From contig NZ_BJUK01000003.1 in NCBI RefSeq assembly GCF_007989625.1, positions 94,756 to 158,755 on the forward strand: DNA of 64,000 nucleotides. Reading direction: 5' to 3'. A model generated the notes under the pieces. That model was not told the origin of the DNA. It saw only the letters and a list, made by a program, of their open reading frames with translations, and searched no databases. The stretch comes from Bisbaumannia pacifica. Lineage in GTDB: Bacteria > Pseudomonadota > Gammaproteobacteria > Pseudomonadales > Halomonadaceae. Of the stretch, positions 9,730 to 18,979 are shown piece by piece. Positions within the stretch are counted from its first letter, which is position 1, and the number at the start of each line of letters is the position of its first letter. The position numbers and the translations under genes are program-made.

Positions 9730-10989
9730 TCAAGTGGCCTGGGACGACACCGGATGCGCCTCGGCTTCGACCTCGCTGGCTTCCGGTACCAGACGATCCA
9801 CCACCGTGGCGCAGGCGGCATCGCCGGTGATATTCAGGGCGGTGCGGATCATGTCGAAGATCCGATCCAGGGCGAACAGCAGCGGCAGCCCCTCCACCGG
9901 AATGCCCGCGGCGAGCAGCACCGCCACCACCAGGAAGGAGGGACCCGGTACCCCGGCCTGGCCGATGGCCCCCAGGGTCGCGGTGAAGATGATCGCCAGG
10001 TAGGCGCCCAGGCCCAGCTCCACGCCGAACAACTGGGCAAAGAACATCGCCACCAGGCCATAGTAGATGGCGTTGCCGCTCATATTGATGGTCGCCCCCA
10101 GGGGCAGCACGAAGGCGGAAGTGGCACGCGACACCCCCAGTTCACGGGTCGCCACCTCCAGGGTCACCGGCAGGGTGGCCATGGAAGAAGCGGTGGAGAG
10201 CGCCACCACCTGGGGCTTCTTCATGCGGCCCAGGAAGTGGCGTACCGGCATGCCGGTGGCGCCCTTGACCACCAGGGGGTAGAAGACGAAGCCGTAGAGG
10301 GCAATGGCCAGCACATAGACGCCGAACAGCTTCGACACCAGCATCAGCACATCGAAGCCGAAGGTGCCCACCGCATCCGCCATCAGCCCGAAGACGCCCA
10401 CGGGGGCGAAGCGCATCACGACGTTGAGCATCCACACCAGGGCGTCGATCAGGGTCGACATGCCGGCCATCAGCGGTGCGGTGCGCTCGCTATCGAGCCG
10501 CGACAGGGCCAGACCCAGGAACAGGCAGAACACCAGGATCTGCAGGATATTGCCGTCGCCGAGGGCGGCGAAAACATTGGTGGGAATCATCCCCAGCAGG
10601 GTGGCGAAGACCCCGGGCACCTCGCCGCGATCGGCATACTCGGCGGAGAACATCGCTTCCACGGCGCCCAGCGCCAGGCCGCTACCGGGCTGAAAGAGGG
10701 CCCCCATGGCGAGCGCCAGGGCCACGGCCACCGCCGAGGTGAGCATAAAGAAGGCGAAGGTGGCCAGGCCGATGCGTCCCGCCGCCGGGCTGGCGCCGAG
10801 GCCGGCGGCCCCGGAGACGATGGCCACCACGATCAGCGGCACCACCAGCATCATGATCAGATGAATGAAGAGACGCCCCAGTGGCGCAAAAACCGCCGCG
10901 GCCTCGCCCATCAGGCCCCCCACCAGGGCCCCCACCAGCATGGCGATCACCACCTGCACGCCGATACTGCTTAACATGCGCTTCGTCAT
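9730..10989 (-). CDS. Dicarboxylate/amino acid:cation symporter (DAACS family)
   Basis: A 419-residue inner-membrane secondary transporter of the GltP/DctA/SstT family. About eight hydrophobic segments are visible plus the hairpin regions; the serine-rich motif STASSMATLP and the substrate and cation-binding region GATINMSGNAIYYG are present. The likely substrate is glutamate/aspartate or a C4-dicarboxylate; the sequence alone does not decide. The ATG at 10989 is followed by the usual short cytoplasmic start (MTKRML); an in-frame start 21 codons upstream would add an atypical segment. It is transcribed alone and convergent to rraA. Confidence 0.9.
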   Translation of the reverse strand: MTKRMLSSIGVQVVIAMLVGALVGGLMGEAAAVFAPLGRLFIHLIMMLVVPLIVVAIVSGAAGLGASPAAGRIGLATFAFFMLTSAVAVALALAMGALFQPGSGLALGAVEAMFSAEYADRGEVPGVFATLLGMIPTNVFAALGDGNILQILVFCLFLGLALSRLDSERTAPLMAGMSTLIDALVWMLNVVMRFAPVGVFGLMADAVGTFGFDVLMLVSKLFGVYVLAIALYGFVFYPLVVKGATGMPVRHFLGRMKKPQVVALSTASSMATLPVTLEVATRELGVSRATSAFVLPLGATINMSGNAIYYGLVAMFFAQLFGVELGLGAYLAIIFTATLGAIGQAGVPGPSFLVVAVLLAAGIPVEGLPLLFALDRIFDMIRTALNITGDAACATVVDRLVPEASEVEAEAHPVSSQAT

Positions 10990-11296
10990 AGGTACTGCCC
11001 ATTCTGATTGTCTAGAAAAACGAAGCGCGCATGGTATAACGACTACCAACAAATAAAAAAACAGAATTTATCACCCGTTTTATAGCGAATGATCACTACC
11101 TTTATTTTCTCGACCAGGGATCTCATGGCGGGAATAGCCAAGGATGGTCAGCACGCCTCAGCGCTGGCAGGCCCCCAGGCGACTCCTAAGCTTTACGGCA
11201 CAGGAGCCTTGCCAACCCTGGCGGTCGCGGCGGCCTCGTTGCCAAGGACGACCGCTCGGTGGCAGGCTCGAGGCATTGTGGTAACCACGAGGCCCT
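10990..11296. other. Divergent intergenic region, AT-rich in its first half
   Basis: 307 bases between the symporter and the glycerophosphodiesterase gene. Bases 11035-11110 are clearly AT-rich, with runs of A and T and TATAA-like words on both strands, and are the probable promoter area. The rest is GC-rich with loose inverted repeats such as CCTTGCCAAC at about 11208 against GTTGCCAAGG at about 11240. No coding sequence or RNA gene is supported. Confidence 0.5.
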
Positions 11297-13168
11297 ATGC
11301 GGATTTCCACCCTCGCCAAGGATGTGCTGCGTGCGCTGGTCGATCACCGGCGTCCCCTGCTCGCCTATCACCTCGCCTTTACCCTGCTCGCCTCCCTGGT
11401 GCTGCTGCCGGCCATCGCCTGGAGCCTGGCCACCCTGCTGAGGCAGCTGGGGCGGCCGGTGATCGCCACCAGTGACCTGCTCGGCGCCCTGACTAGCGCC
11501 CCCGGGGGCCTCTGGCTGCTGGCCACCCTGGCCCTGACCTTCGTGATGCTCTACCTGCAGCAGGCCGGCTTCCTGTTGGTGGCGGTCAGCCCTCAGGGCA
11601 ACCGCTATCGGCGCGCCTTCGAGGCCCTGGGGCGGGTTTTCTGGCGGCTGCCGCGGCTGGCCGGCCTGGCGAGCCTCCAGGTCGGCGCTCACCTGCTACT
11701 GCTCGCCCCCTTCGCCCTGGTGGTGGCGCTGCTCTACGCGCACTTCCTCGGTGACCTGGACCCCTACTATGTGCAGCACGGCCGTCCCCCGGCCCTCTGG
11801 GCCTTCCTCGCCACCGCCCTGCTGCCGACGCTGAGCTGGGCCATCCTGGCCGCCGGCCTCTATCTGCGCTGGAGCCTGGCCCTGCCGGCCCTGGTACTGG
11901 AGGACGACACGCCACGCCAGGCACTCGGACGCAGCTGGCGGCTGACCCACGGCCACCTGGGGCGCATCGCCCTGCTGTTGCTGAGCCTGCTGGCGCTGAT
12001 CCTGCTGCTGCCGCCCTTGAGCAGTTGGGGCTACGATCGGCTCTTCACCCCCCTGCTGTCACGGGTCCCGGAGCACGCGGCCCTGCTGGTTCCGGCCATG
12101 CTGCTCTATCTGCTCGGTTACCTGCTGCTGACCCTGGCGCTGACCTTCCTGGGCCTGGCCGCCAATAGCCTGCTCTCCGGCGCCCTACTGATGCGCCTGG
12201 AGCCTACGCGCCTGCGCCTGCCTCGCCACGGGGCTCACCCGGAGCGCCTGGCCTGGTTGCTGGAAGTGGCGGTGATCATCGTCCTCGCCGTTCAGGCGGG
12301 CCTGGTGCTCAACCGAGTCGAGCTGCGCGACGAGGTGGCCATTATCGCCCACCGGGGCAGCTCGGCGCTGGCCCCGGAGAACAGCCTGCCAGCCATCGAG
12401 CGGGCCGTCGCCGACGGCGCCGACGCGGTGGAACTGGACGTGCGGCTTACCGCCGACCAGCGGGTCGTGCTCTATCATGACGCGACCCTGCGCCGCCTGG
12501 CCGGCGACCCGCGCCGGCTGAGCGAGCTGAGCCTCGAGGCGCTCGCGGCCGTCGACCTGGGCAGTTGGTTCGGCGATGCCCATGCCGGCCTCGGTATCGC
12601 CACCCTGGAGGAGGCGCTGGCCGCGGTGCGCGGGCACGCCGGGCTGATGATCGATCTCAAGCCCGACCCGGGGCAGGAGGCGGCCCTGCTGGATGGCGTG
12701 CTGCGGGCCCTGCGCCAGGAGGCCGTGCAGCGCCGCCGCTGTCGCGAGACGCAGCCTCTGCCACTGTGGTCACGCTGCGGTGATCCCGACGTGATCGCCG
12801 AGACCCGGCTGGCCACCCAGTCGCCGGCGGTGCAACGACTGATCGCCCAGCGCGAGCCGCGGCTGCGCCTCACCCTGCTCGCCCAGCTGATCCTGCCCGG
12901 CACCCTGGAACGCCGCGGCTTCGATGCACTGGGCCTGCGCCACAACCGCATCACCGCCGGCGAGGTACGCCTGGCGCGGCGCCACGGCTATGAGATTCAT
13001 GCCTGGACGGTCAATGACCCGGCGCGAATGTCGCGGCTGATCGACCTGGGGGTGGACGCCATTATCACCGACCGCCCCGAGCGCCTGGCGGCGCTGCTCG
13101 CCGAGCGCGACACCCTCAGCGACGGCGAGCTGCTGCTGATCAAGCTGCGTAACTGGCTACGCAGCTAG
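11297..13168 (+). CDS. Membrane-anchored glycerophosphodiester phosphodiesterase
   Basis: A 623-residue protein. The first 340 residues form a membrane domain of about seven to eight hydrophobic segments (the domain found N-terminal to some GDPDs). From about residue 348 a GDPD domain starts with IIAHRGSSALAPENS, where His352 is in the catalytic HRG motif, followed by ADAVELDVRLT with the metal-binding E and D, and VVLYHDATL. The C-terminal HAWTVNDP and DAIITDRPE complete the TIM-barrel motif set. It should hydrolyse glycerophosphodiesters to glycerol-3-phosphate and an alcohol, or process lipids at the membrane. It is convergent with ggt and appears monocistronic. Confidence 0.9.
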   Translation: MRISTLAKDVLRALVDHRRPLLAYHLAFTLLASLVLLPAIAWSLATLLRQLGRPVIATSDLLGALTSAPGGLWLLATLALTFVMLYLQQAGFLLVAVSPQGNRYRRAFEALGRVFWRLPRLAGLASLQVGAHLLLLAPFALVVALLYAHFLGDLDPYYVQHGRPPALWAFLATALLPTLSWAILAAGLYLRWSLALPALVLEDDTPRQALGRSWRLTHGHLGRIALLLLSLLALILLLPPLSSWGYDRLFTPLLSRVPEHAALLVPAMLLYLLGYLLLTLALTFLGLAANSLLSGALLMRLEPTRLRLPRHGAHPERLAWLLEVAVIIVLAVQAGLVLNRVELRDEVAIIAHRGSSALAPENSLPAIERAVADGADAVELDVRLTADQRVVLYHDATLRRLAGDPRRLSELSLEALAAVDLGSWFGDAHAGLGIATLEEALAAVRGHAGLMIDLKPDPGQEAALLDGVLRALRQEAVQRRRCRETQPLPLWSRCGDPDVIAETRLATQSPAVQRLIAQREPRLRLTLLAQLILPGTLERRGFDALGLRHNRITAGEVRLARRHGYEIHAWTVNDPARMSRLIDLGVDAIITDRPERLAALLAERDTLSDGELLLIKLRNWLRS

Positions 13169-13184
13169 TTCAGGACTAATCCCT

Positions 13185-13216
13185 CATCACTCCCCCATCA
13201 CGATGCCTTCGCGACG
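13185..13216 (-). repeat. Duplicated 3' end of ggt (copy outside the gene)
   Basis: These 32 bases are identical to 13255-13286, the last nine codons and stop of ggt plus a few bases beyond. The extra copy lies 38 bases downstream of the gene's own 3' end and keeps the terminal reading ...GIVMGE-stop. It is one of several 3'-end duplications in this window. Confidence 0.85.
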
Positions 13217-13256
13217 CCGGGGTCCTGGCGTTCGCGCGCCACCGATCCCTCCCCCA

Positions 13257-15065
13257 TCACTCCCCCATCACGATGCCTTCGCGACGAGGATCGGCGCCAC
13301 CGAAGAACCCCGACTCGGTGGCGCGGATCGCCTGCAGGCCGCTGACCAGCTCCCGTTCCTGGACCTCATGACCGCGCTCGGCGAGCCCCTCCCGGGTCGC
13401 TGCCGGGAAGCGCCCCTCCTCTAGGTAGGCCGGCCCGCCCAGGGTGATGGCATGGGGCAGGTCCAGGGCCCGCTGGGCATCCAGCCCCCAGTCGAGCATG
13501 GCCACCAGTGACCTGGCGGTGTAGTGGATAATCGCCGCGCCACCCGGCGACCCGAGGCTCGCCACCAGGTCGCCGCTCTCGCCATCGAAGACCAGGGTCG
13601 GGCTCATGCTGGAACGGGGGCGCTTGCCCGGCTCCACCCGGTTGGCGATGGGCACGCCCGCCGCATCGGACGGGACGAAGGAGAAGTCGGTGAGCTCGTT
13701 ATTGAGCAGGTAGCCCCCGGCGAGCCCGGTGCCGCCATCGGCCATGATCCGCGAACCGAAGGCGGACTCGATGGTGGTGGTCATGGCCAGGGCGTTGCCC
13801 GCCTCATCGACGATGCTGATATGGCTGGTGCCATACTCCGGCTGGGTCGGCTGGCTCGCCCAGGCGGTGGTGAGCGGCCCGGGGTGCCCCGGCTCGGCGC
13901 CGCCGCTGCCCAGGCTGGCCTCAGTGATCAGCGCGGCGCGCCCTGCCAGATAGTCCGGATCGAGCATCAGCGACCAGTCGCCGCCGGGGGCGTCTACGAA
14001 GTCCGGGTCGGCGATATAACGGTTACGGTCGGCGAAGGCCAGCCGCGAGGCCTCCAGGAACTGATGCAGCCAGGGCTCGCTGGGCCTGCCCGCCTCGTCC
14101 AGGGGGGGCACCGCCGGCAACCGCTCGAGCAGGCCGAGGATCTGCATCACCGTCAGATGGCCGGAGGACGGTGGCGGAAAGCCGCAGACTCGATAGGCGC
14201 GCCAGGGGCTGCACAGCGCCTCCCGGCGGCGTGCCTCGTAGCCGGCCAGGTCCGCCAGGCTGAGGCTGCCGGGACGCCCGGCGTGGCCCTGCACCCGCGC
14301 CACCAGGTCCTCGGCGATGGGCCCCTGCCGCAAGGCCTCGCTGCCGTGGGCGGCGATCTCCCGCAGAATGGCCGCCAGGGCCGGGTTGCGCAGGGTCTCG
14401 CCTACCGCCAGGGGCTCGCCCCCGGGGTAGTAGAAGGGCCCGGCCAGGGGATCGTCGCGCAGGGGCTGCTCCGCCGCCAGGCTGTCGTGCAGCCGTCGGC
14501 TCACCGGGAACCCCTGCTCCGCCAGGGCGATGGCGGGCTCGAAGAGGGAGGCCCAGGGCAATTGGCCCTGCTCTCTATGGGCCAGCTCGAGCATCGCCAC
14601 GGTCCCGGGCGCGCCCACCGAGAGGCCACTGGCGGCGGCGTCCATAAAGGGCAAGGGCTCGCCGCGCTCATCCAGGAAGAGGGTCTCGTCCACCGCGGCG
14701 GGGGCGGTCTCGCGCCCCCCATAGGCCACCACCGCCTCGCCGTCGTGATGGACCAGGAAGGCGCCGCCGCCGATACCGCTGGACTGGGGCTCCACCAGGG
14801 TCAGCACCATCTGCACGGCGATAGCGGCATCGAGGGCGGAGCCGCCGGCGCGCAACACCTGATAGCCGGCGTCGGTGGCCAGCGGGTTGGCGGCGGCCAC
14901 CGCGAAGCGCTGGGTCGCCCAGCCCGGTTTGTCGGTGGTCTCGGAGGCGACTTCCGGGGCAATGGCGGGCAGATCGTACTGGAAATCGGCCTGGGCGGCG
15001 GGGACACTCAAGGACAGCATCAGCGCCGCCGGGACCAGGCGGCGGCGGGGAAAGCGCATGGCCAT
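13257..15065 (-). CDS. ggt: Gamma-glutamyltransferase (secreted, autoprocessed)
   Basis: A 602-residue Ntn-hydrolase that cleaves gamma-glutamyl bonds such as glutathione in the periplasm. An N-terminal signal peptide is visible (arginine-rich start, then LVPAALMLSLSVPAAQA). The proenzyme self-cleaves before the nucleophile Thr413 in the motif YGTSHISIVD, giving large and small subunits. The small subunit contains the substrate-binding RPRSSMSPT and the oxyanion segment SPGGAAIIHY. The ATG at 15065 has AAGGAG seven bases upstream; the GTG just before it is less likely. The last codons are repeated downstream (13185-13216). Confidence 0.95.
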   Translation of the reverse strand: MAMRFPRRRLVPAALMLSLSVPAAQADFQYDLPAIAPEVASETTDKPGWATQRFAVAAANPLATDAGYQVLRAGGSALDAAIAVQMVLTLVEPQSSGIGGGAFLVHHDGEAVVAYGGRETAPAAVDETLFLDERGEPLPFMDAAASGLSVGAPGTVAMLELAHREQGQLPWASLFEPAIALAEQGFPVSRRLHDSLAAEQPLRDDPLAGPFYYPGGEPLAVGETLRNPALAAILREIAAHGSEALRQGPIAEDLVARVQGHAGRPGSLSLADLAGYEARRREALCSPWRAYRVCGFPPPSSGHLTVMQILGLLERLPAVPPLDEAGRPSEPWLHQFLEASRLAFADRNRYIADPDFVDAPGGDWSLMLDPDYLAGRAALITEASLGSGGAEPGHPGPLTTAWASQPTQPEYGTSHISIVDEAGNALAMTTTIESAFGSRIMADGGTGLAGGYLLNNELTDFSFVPSDAAGVPIANRVEPGKRPRSSMSPTLVFDGESGDLVASLGSPGGAAIIHYTARSLVAMLDWGLDAQRALDLPHAITLGGPAYLEEGRFPAATREGLAERGHEVQERELVSGLQAIRATESGFFGGADPRREGIVMGE

Positions 15066-15151
15066 CACAACACTCCTTGTCTGGGGATTCGGTCAGGGTA
15101 TCAGCATAGCCCGACTTCACCGCAAAGGGCCGAGACGAACCACTCGACACG

Positions 15152-15184
15152 AAAAGGCCCGGGCGACAGCGTCGCCCGGGCCCG
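15152..15184 (-). terminator. Terminator after ppsA
   Basis: A perfect 12-base stem, GGCCCGGGCGAC (15156-15167) and its complement (15171-15182), with a 3-base loop; on the minus strand it is followed by TTTTC. It lies 20 bases beyond the ppsA stop and 87 bases before the ggt start. Confidence 0.88.
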
Positions 15185-15203
15185 ATGGAGCCGCCGGAAG
15201 GCG

Positions 15204-17576
15204 TTACTCCAGGGTCTCGCCGGCCAGCATAAACCAGGTCTCGAGCACCGCGTCCGGGTTGAGGGAGACGGAGTCGATGCCCTGTTCCATCAGCCACTTG
15301 GCCAGGTCCGGGTGATCGGAGGGCCCCTGGCCGCAGATGCCCACGTACTTGCCCTGGGCCTTGCAGGCGGCGATGGCCATGGCCAGCAGCTTCTTCACCG
15401 CCGGGTTCCGCTCGTCGAAGAGGTGGGCGATGATCCCGGAGTCGCGATCCAGGCCCAGGGTCAGCTGGGTCAGATCATTGGAGCCGATGGAGAAGCCATC
15501 GAAGTGCTCCAGGAACTCCTCGGCGAGCAGCGCATTGGCCGGCAGCTCGCACATCATGATCACCTTGAGGCCGTTGTCGCCACGCTTGAGGCCGTTGTCG
15601 GCGAGCAGCTCGACCACCTGGCGGGCTTCGTCGGGGGTGCGCACGAAGGGCACCATGATCTCCAGGTTATCCAGGCCCATCTCGTCGCGGACCCGCTTCA
15701 GCGCCTGGCACTCCAGCTCGAAGCAGGGCCGGAAGGCGTCGGAGATATAGCGGGAGGCGCCACGGAAGCCGAGCATGGGGTTCTCTTCCCCGGGCTCGTA
15801 GAGCTTGCCGCCGATCAGGTTCTCGTACTCGTTGGACTTAAAGTCCGACAGGCGCACGATGACCCGGTTGGGGTAGAAGGCCGCGGCCAGAGTGCTGATC
15901 CCCTCCACCAGCTTGTCCACGTAGAAGCTGACCGGGTCGGTGTAGCCGGCGGTGCGGGCATCGATGGTCTGCTGCAGCTCCAGCGGCAGGGTGTCGTAGT
16001 CCAGCAGCGCTTTGGGGTGCACGCCGATCATGCGGTTGATGATGAACTCCAGGCGTGCCAGGCCGACCCCGGCATTGGGCAGGCCGGCGAAGCCGAAGGC
16101 ACGATCCGGGTTGCCCACGTTCATCATGATCTTGAAGGGGATTTCCGGCATGGCATCGACGCTGGAGGTGCGGCAGTCGAAGTCGAGCAGGCCCTCGTAG
16201 ACGTGACCGGTATCGCCCTCGGCGCAGGAGACGGTGACCTCGCGGCCCTCCGCCAGCACCTCGGTGGCATCGCCGCAGCCCACCACCGCCGGGATCCCCA
16301 GCTCACGGGCGATGATCGCCGCGTGGCAGGTGCGCCCACCGCGGTTGGTAACGATGGCCGAGGCACGCTTCATGATCGGTTCCCAGTCCGGGTCGGTCAT
16401 GTCGGTGACCAGGATATCGCCCTCCTGGACCTTGTCCATCTCCTCCGGGGAGAGGATCACCCGCACCGCGCCACGGCCGATGCGCTGACCGATGGCACGA
16501 CCGGTGACCAGGGTGCGCCCCTTCTCCTTGAGCTGGAAGCGCTCCAGCTTGCCGCCCTCCTGCTGGGAGACCACGGTCTCCGGGCGGGCCTGGACGACGT
16601 AGAGCTTGCCGTCGTCGCCGTCGAGGGCCCACTCGATATCCATGGGGCGCTGGTAGTGCTGTTCGATGATTACCGCCTGGCGGGCCAGGTCCATCACCTG
16701 GTCGTCATGGACACAGAAGCGGCCACGCTCGGCCAGCGGCACGTCCACGGTGGCCACCGACTTGCCGGCGCTGGCATCGTCGGTGTAGACCATCTTGATC
16801 AGCTTGGAGCCCAGGTTACGGCGCAGCACCGCCGGGCGACCGGCGGCCAGCGTCGGCTTGTGGACATAGAACTCGTCGGGGTTGACCGCCCCCTGCACCA
16901 CCGTCTCGCCGAGACCCCAGGAGGCGGTGACGAAGACGGCGTCACGGAAACCGGACTCGGTGTCCAGGGTGAACATCACGCCACTGGCGCCGGTCTCGGA
17001 GCGCACCATCTTCTGGATACCGGCGGAGAGCGCCACGTTCTCGTGGGCATAGCCGCGGTGCACCCGGTAGGAGATGGCGCGATCATTGAACAGCGAGGCG
17101 AATACCTCGTGGACGGCGCGCTTGATGTTGTCGAAGCCCTCGATATTGAGGAAGGTCTCCTGCTGGCCGGCGAAGGAGGCGTCCGGCAGGTCCTCGGCAG
17201 TGGCCGAGGAGCGCACCGCCACCTTGAGGTTGGGGTGCTTGGCGAGCAGGGCGTCGTAGGCCGCGCGCAGGTGCGTCTCGAAGGTCGGCGGCAGCGGGGT
17301 ATCGATCACCCACTGGCGAATCTCGGCGCCGACCCGGGCCAGCTCGGCCACGTCATCCACGTCGAGGCTGGCCAGGGCCGCATTGATGCGTTCGTTGAGG
17401 CCCTCGTGGGCGAGGAACTCGCGGTAGGCATGGGCGGTGGTAGCGAAGCCGCCGGGCACGCTGACGCCGGCCCCGGCCAGATTGGAAATCATCTCCCCCA
17501 GGGAGGCATTCTTGCCGCCGACGCGTTCGACATCATCCATGCCGAGTTGATCGAACCACAGAATGTACTCTTCCAC
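15204..17576 (-). CDS. ppsA: Phosphoenolpyruvate synthase
   Basis: A 790-residue enzyme converting pyruvate, ATP and water to PEP, AMP and phosphate, needed for gluconeogenesis from three-carbon acids. The N-terminal ATP-grasp domain begins with [15 protein letters not shown] sequence ([10 protein letters not shown]). The phosphohistidine domain carries [13 protein letters not shown] with His418 as the phosphocarrier, and the C-terminal TIM barrel has [16 protein letters not shown] and the GICGQGPSD segment with the catalytic Cys. Length and order are typical. It is divergent from its regulator ppsR. Confidence 0.97.
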   Translation of the reverse strand: MEEYILWFDQLGMDDVERVGGKNASLGEMISNLAGAGVSVPGGFATTAHAYREFLAHEGLNERINAALASLDVDDVAELARVGAEIRQWVIDTPLPPTFETHLRAAYDALLAKHPNLKVAVRSSATAEDLPDASFAGQQETFLNIEGFDNIKRAVHEVFASLFNDRAISYRVHRGYAHENVALSAGIQKMVRSETGASGVMFTLDTESGFRDAVFVTASWGLGETVVQGAVNPDEFYVHKPTLAAGRPAVLRRNLGSKLIKMVYTDDASAGKSVATVDVPLAERGRFCVHDDQVMDLARQAVIIEQHYQRPMDIEWALDGDDGKLYVVQARPETVVSQQEGGKLERFQLKEKGRTLVTGRAIGQRIGRGAVRVILSPEEMDKVQEGDILVTDMTDPDWEPIMKRASAIVTNRGGRTCHAAIIARELGIPAVVGCGDATEVLAEGREVTVSCAEGDTGHVYEGLLDFDCRTSSVDAMPEIPFKIMMNVGNPDRAFGFAGLPNAGVGLARLEFIINRMIGVHPKALLDYDTLPLELQQTIDARTAGYTDPVSFYVDKLVEGISTLAAAFYPNRVIVRLSDFKSNEYENLIGGKLYEPGEENPMLGFRGASRYISDAFRPCFELECQALKRVRDEMGLDNLEIMVPFVRTPDEARQVVELLADNGLKRGDNGLKVIMMCELPANALLAEEFLEHFDGFSIGSNDLTQLTLGLDRDSGIIAHLFDERNPAVKKLLAMAIAACKAQGKYVGICGQGPSDHPDLAKWLMEQGIDSVSLNPDAVLETWFMLAGETLE

Positions 17577-17638
17577 GCGACCCCCTTATTCCTTGCGACG
17601 CCCGAAAGGCGGGCACCTTGACTAGAGGGCTTCACCCT

Positions 17639-17727
17639 ACCAATGGCGGGACGCCTACGCCATTGGTCTAACAGCGAAGTCACTGAAGATTTTTTACAAC
17701 AATCGCCCTTTTGCGGCGATTCTTGTA
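17639..17727. promoter_or_regulatory. Two inverted repeats in the ppsA-ppsR control region
   Basis: First repeat: perfect 10-base arms ACCAATGGCG (17639-17648) and complement (17658-17667), 9-base spacer. Second repeat: 13-base arms TACAACAATCGCC (17695-17707) and complement (17715-17727) with one mismatch, 7-base spacer. Neither has a proper T-run on its 3' side, so they are more likely operators or leader structures than terminators. They lie within the 211 bases separating two divergent genes of one regulatory circuit. Confidence 0.5.
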
Positions 17728-17787
17728 GTTGCCGGCCGGGCCGCCAGCCGGGACAATCGGGAAAATTCCCTGCCATGAGTCCTCCGC

Positions 17788-18621
17788 ATGCCACGTACCG
17801 CCTTCTTTATCTCCGACGGCACCGGCATCACCGCCGAAACCCTGGGCCGCAGCCTGCTGGCCCAGTTCGAGAACGTCGAGATCCGCATGGTCACCAAGCC
17901 CTATATCGACAGCCCCGACAAGGCACGCTCCCTGGTCGCGGTGATCGAGGCGGCGGCGGTCCGCGACGGCGAACAACCCATCGTCATCGACACCATCGTC
18001 GACAACGAGATTCGCTCCATCATCAGCACCGCCCCGGGCTTCAAGGTGGACATCTTCTCCACCTTCCTGGCGCCCCTGGAGGAGGAACTGGCCACCCACT
18101 CCACCTACACGGTGGGACGCACCCACTCCATCGGTCACGATGGGGTCTATATGAATCGCATCGATTCGGTGCACTTCGCCCTGGACAACGACGACGGCGC
18201 CCGTACCCACCAGTACGACAAGGCGGACGTGATCCTGGTGGGGGTCTCGCGCTGCGGCAAGACGCCCACCTCCCTCTACCTGGCGCTGCAGTTCGGCATC
18301 CGCGCCGCCAACTATCCGCTCACCGAGGACGATCAGGACGAGGACGGCACCCTCAAGCTGCCCCGCTGCCTGGCCCCCCATCGCCACAAGCTGTTCGGCC
18401 TGACCATCGACCCGCGGCGCCTGGCGGCGATCCGCAGCGAACGCCGCCCCAATAGCCGCTACTGCTCCATCGACCAGTGCACCCAGGAGGTCCAGCAGGC
18501 CGAGGCCCTCTACCGGCAGATGCATATCCCGCATATCGACACCACCCGTTTCTCCATCGAGGAGATTTCCACCCGGATGATCGCCGAGACCGGCCTGCAG
18601 CGGCGCTTCTCGCCCCGTTAG
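17788..18621 (+). CDS. ppsR: PEP synthase regulatory protein (kinase/pyrophosphorylase)
   Basis: A 277-residue DUF299-family protein. It inactivates PEP synthase by ADP-dependent phosphorylation of a threonine next to the catalytic histidine and reactivates it by Pi-dependent dephosphorylation. The P-loop-like [15 protein letters not shown] lies near residue 153, and the start [18 protein letters not shown] is characteristic. It is divergently arranged with ppsA at 211 bases, the standard pairing in proteobacteria. After it comes a gene-free stretch that marks the edge of the accessory block. Confidence 0.95.
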   Translation: MPRTAFFISDGTGITAETLGRSLLAQFENVEIRMVTKPYIDSPDKARSLVAVIEAAAVRDGEQPIVIDTIVDNEIRSIISTAPGFKVDIFSTFLAPLEEELATHSTYTVGRTHSIGHDGVYMNRIDSVHFALDNDDGARTHQYDKADVILVGVSRCGKTPTSLYLALQFGIRAANYPLTEDDQDEDGTLKLPRCLAPHRHKLFGLTIDPRRLAAIRSERRPNSRYCSIDQCTQEVQQAEALYRQMHIPHIDTTRFSIEEISTRMIAETGLQRRFSPR

Positions 18622-18979
18622 GAACCAATCCCATGGTGGCTAGCCGTTTCAGGAGCCACTGGGATGCTATGTTCATAGCACTTGCTAGGCTCGCGATGCA
18701 GGCGACAATAAGTGGCTCCGGAGCCTCTTCGTCACGGAACCGCCGCAGCCACTTGTAAACTGTTGCAAACACTGGCGCCTGAGCGGACTACTCTAACTGG
18801 AGCCCTTCGTTCAGGCTTCGGTGGACCAGCAGGACCCGACCATGGAGCTTCAAACTTCCATGTTTATGATTGCTCATCCGGACCTCTCGGGAGACCAGAC
18901 CTCCAGCTCTCCAAGCAGACTCCGGATGAACAACCTACAGTGAGGTCGCATCCAGGAGTCCCATAGCATTTAGCCTTGC
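18622..18979. other. Gene-free junction at the left edge of the accessory block
   Basis: 358 bases with clearly less GC bias than the core genes to the left. It contains a possible transposase remnant (18640-18790, listed separately) and an imperfect inverted repeat, CTCATCCGGA near 18867 against TCCGGATGAACA near 18919. No intact ORF, RNA gene or terminator is convincing. The operon's last gene ends at 18980. Confidence 0.45.
18640..18790 (-). pseudogene. Possible IS481-type transposase remnant
   Basis: On the minus strand, a short open stretch reads TVYKWLRRFRDEE, which resembles the end of the N-terminal helix-turn-helix of IS481/IS630-like transposases (TxYKWLxRFRxEG). What follows has lost the usual DRSSRP-type segment, and a TAG sits a few codons upstream of the similarity. 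If real, it is a decayed fragment of an insertion sequence beside the accessory operon. The match is short and could be chance. Confidence 0.3.

Noticed and set aside
9592..10974. Plus-strand frame rich in His, Gln and Gly opposite the symporter
   Set aside because: Antisense reading of a membrane protein; no start site or family similarity, and it crosses the rraA terminator.
13524..17621. A 1365-codon plus-strand open frame spanning ggt and ppsA
   Set aside because: It runs across two well-identified minus-strand genes and their terminator, so it is an artefact of codon bias.
18676..18689. TAGCACTTGCTAGG shared with the palindrome at 45266-45287
   Set aside because: Exact 14-base matches are expected by chance in a window of this size, and the flanks do not form the full palindrome here.
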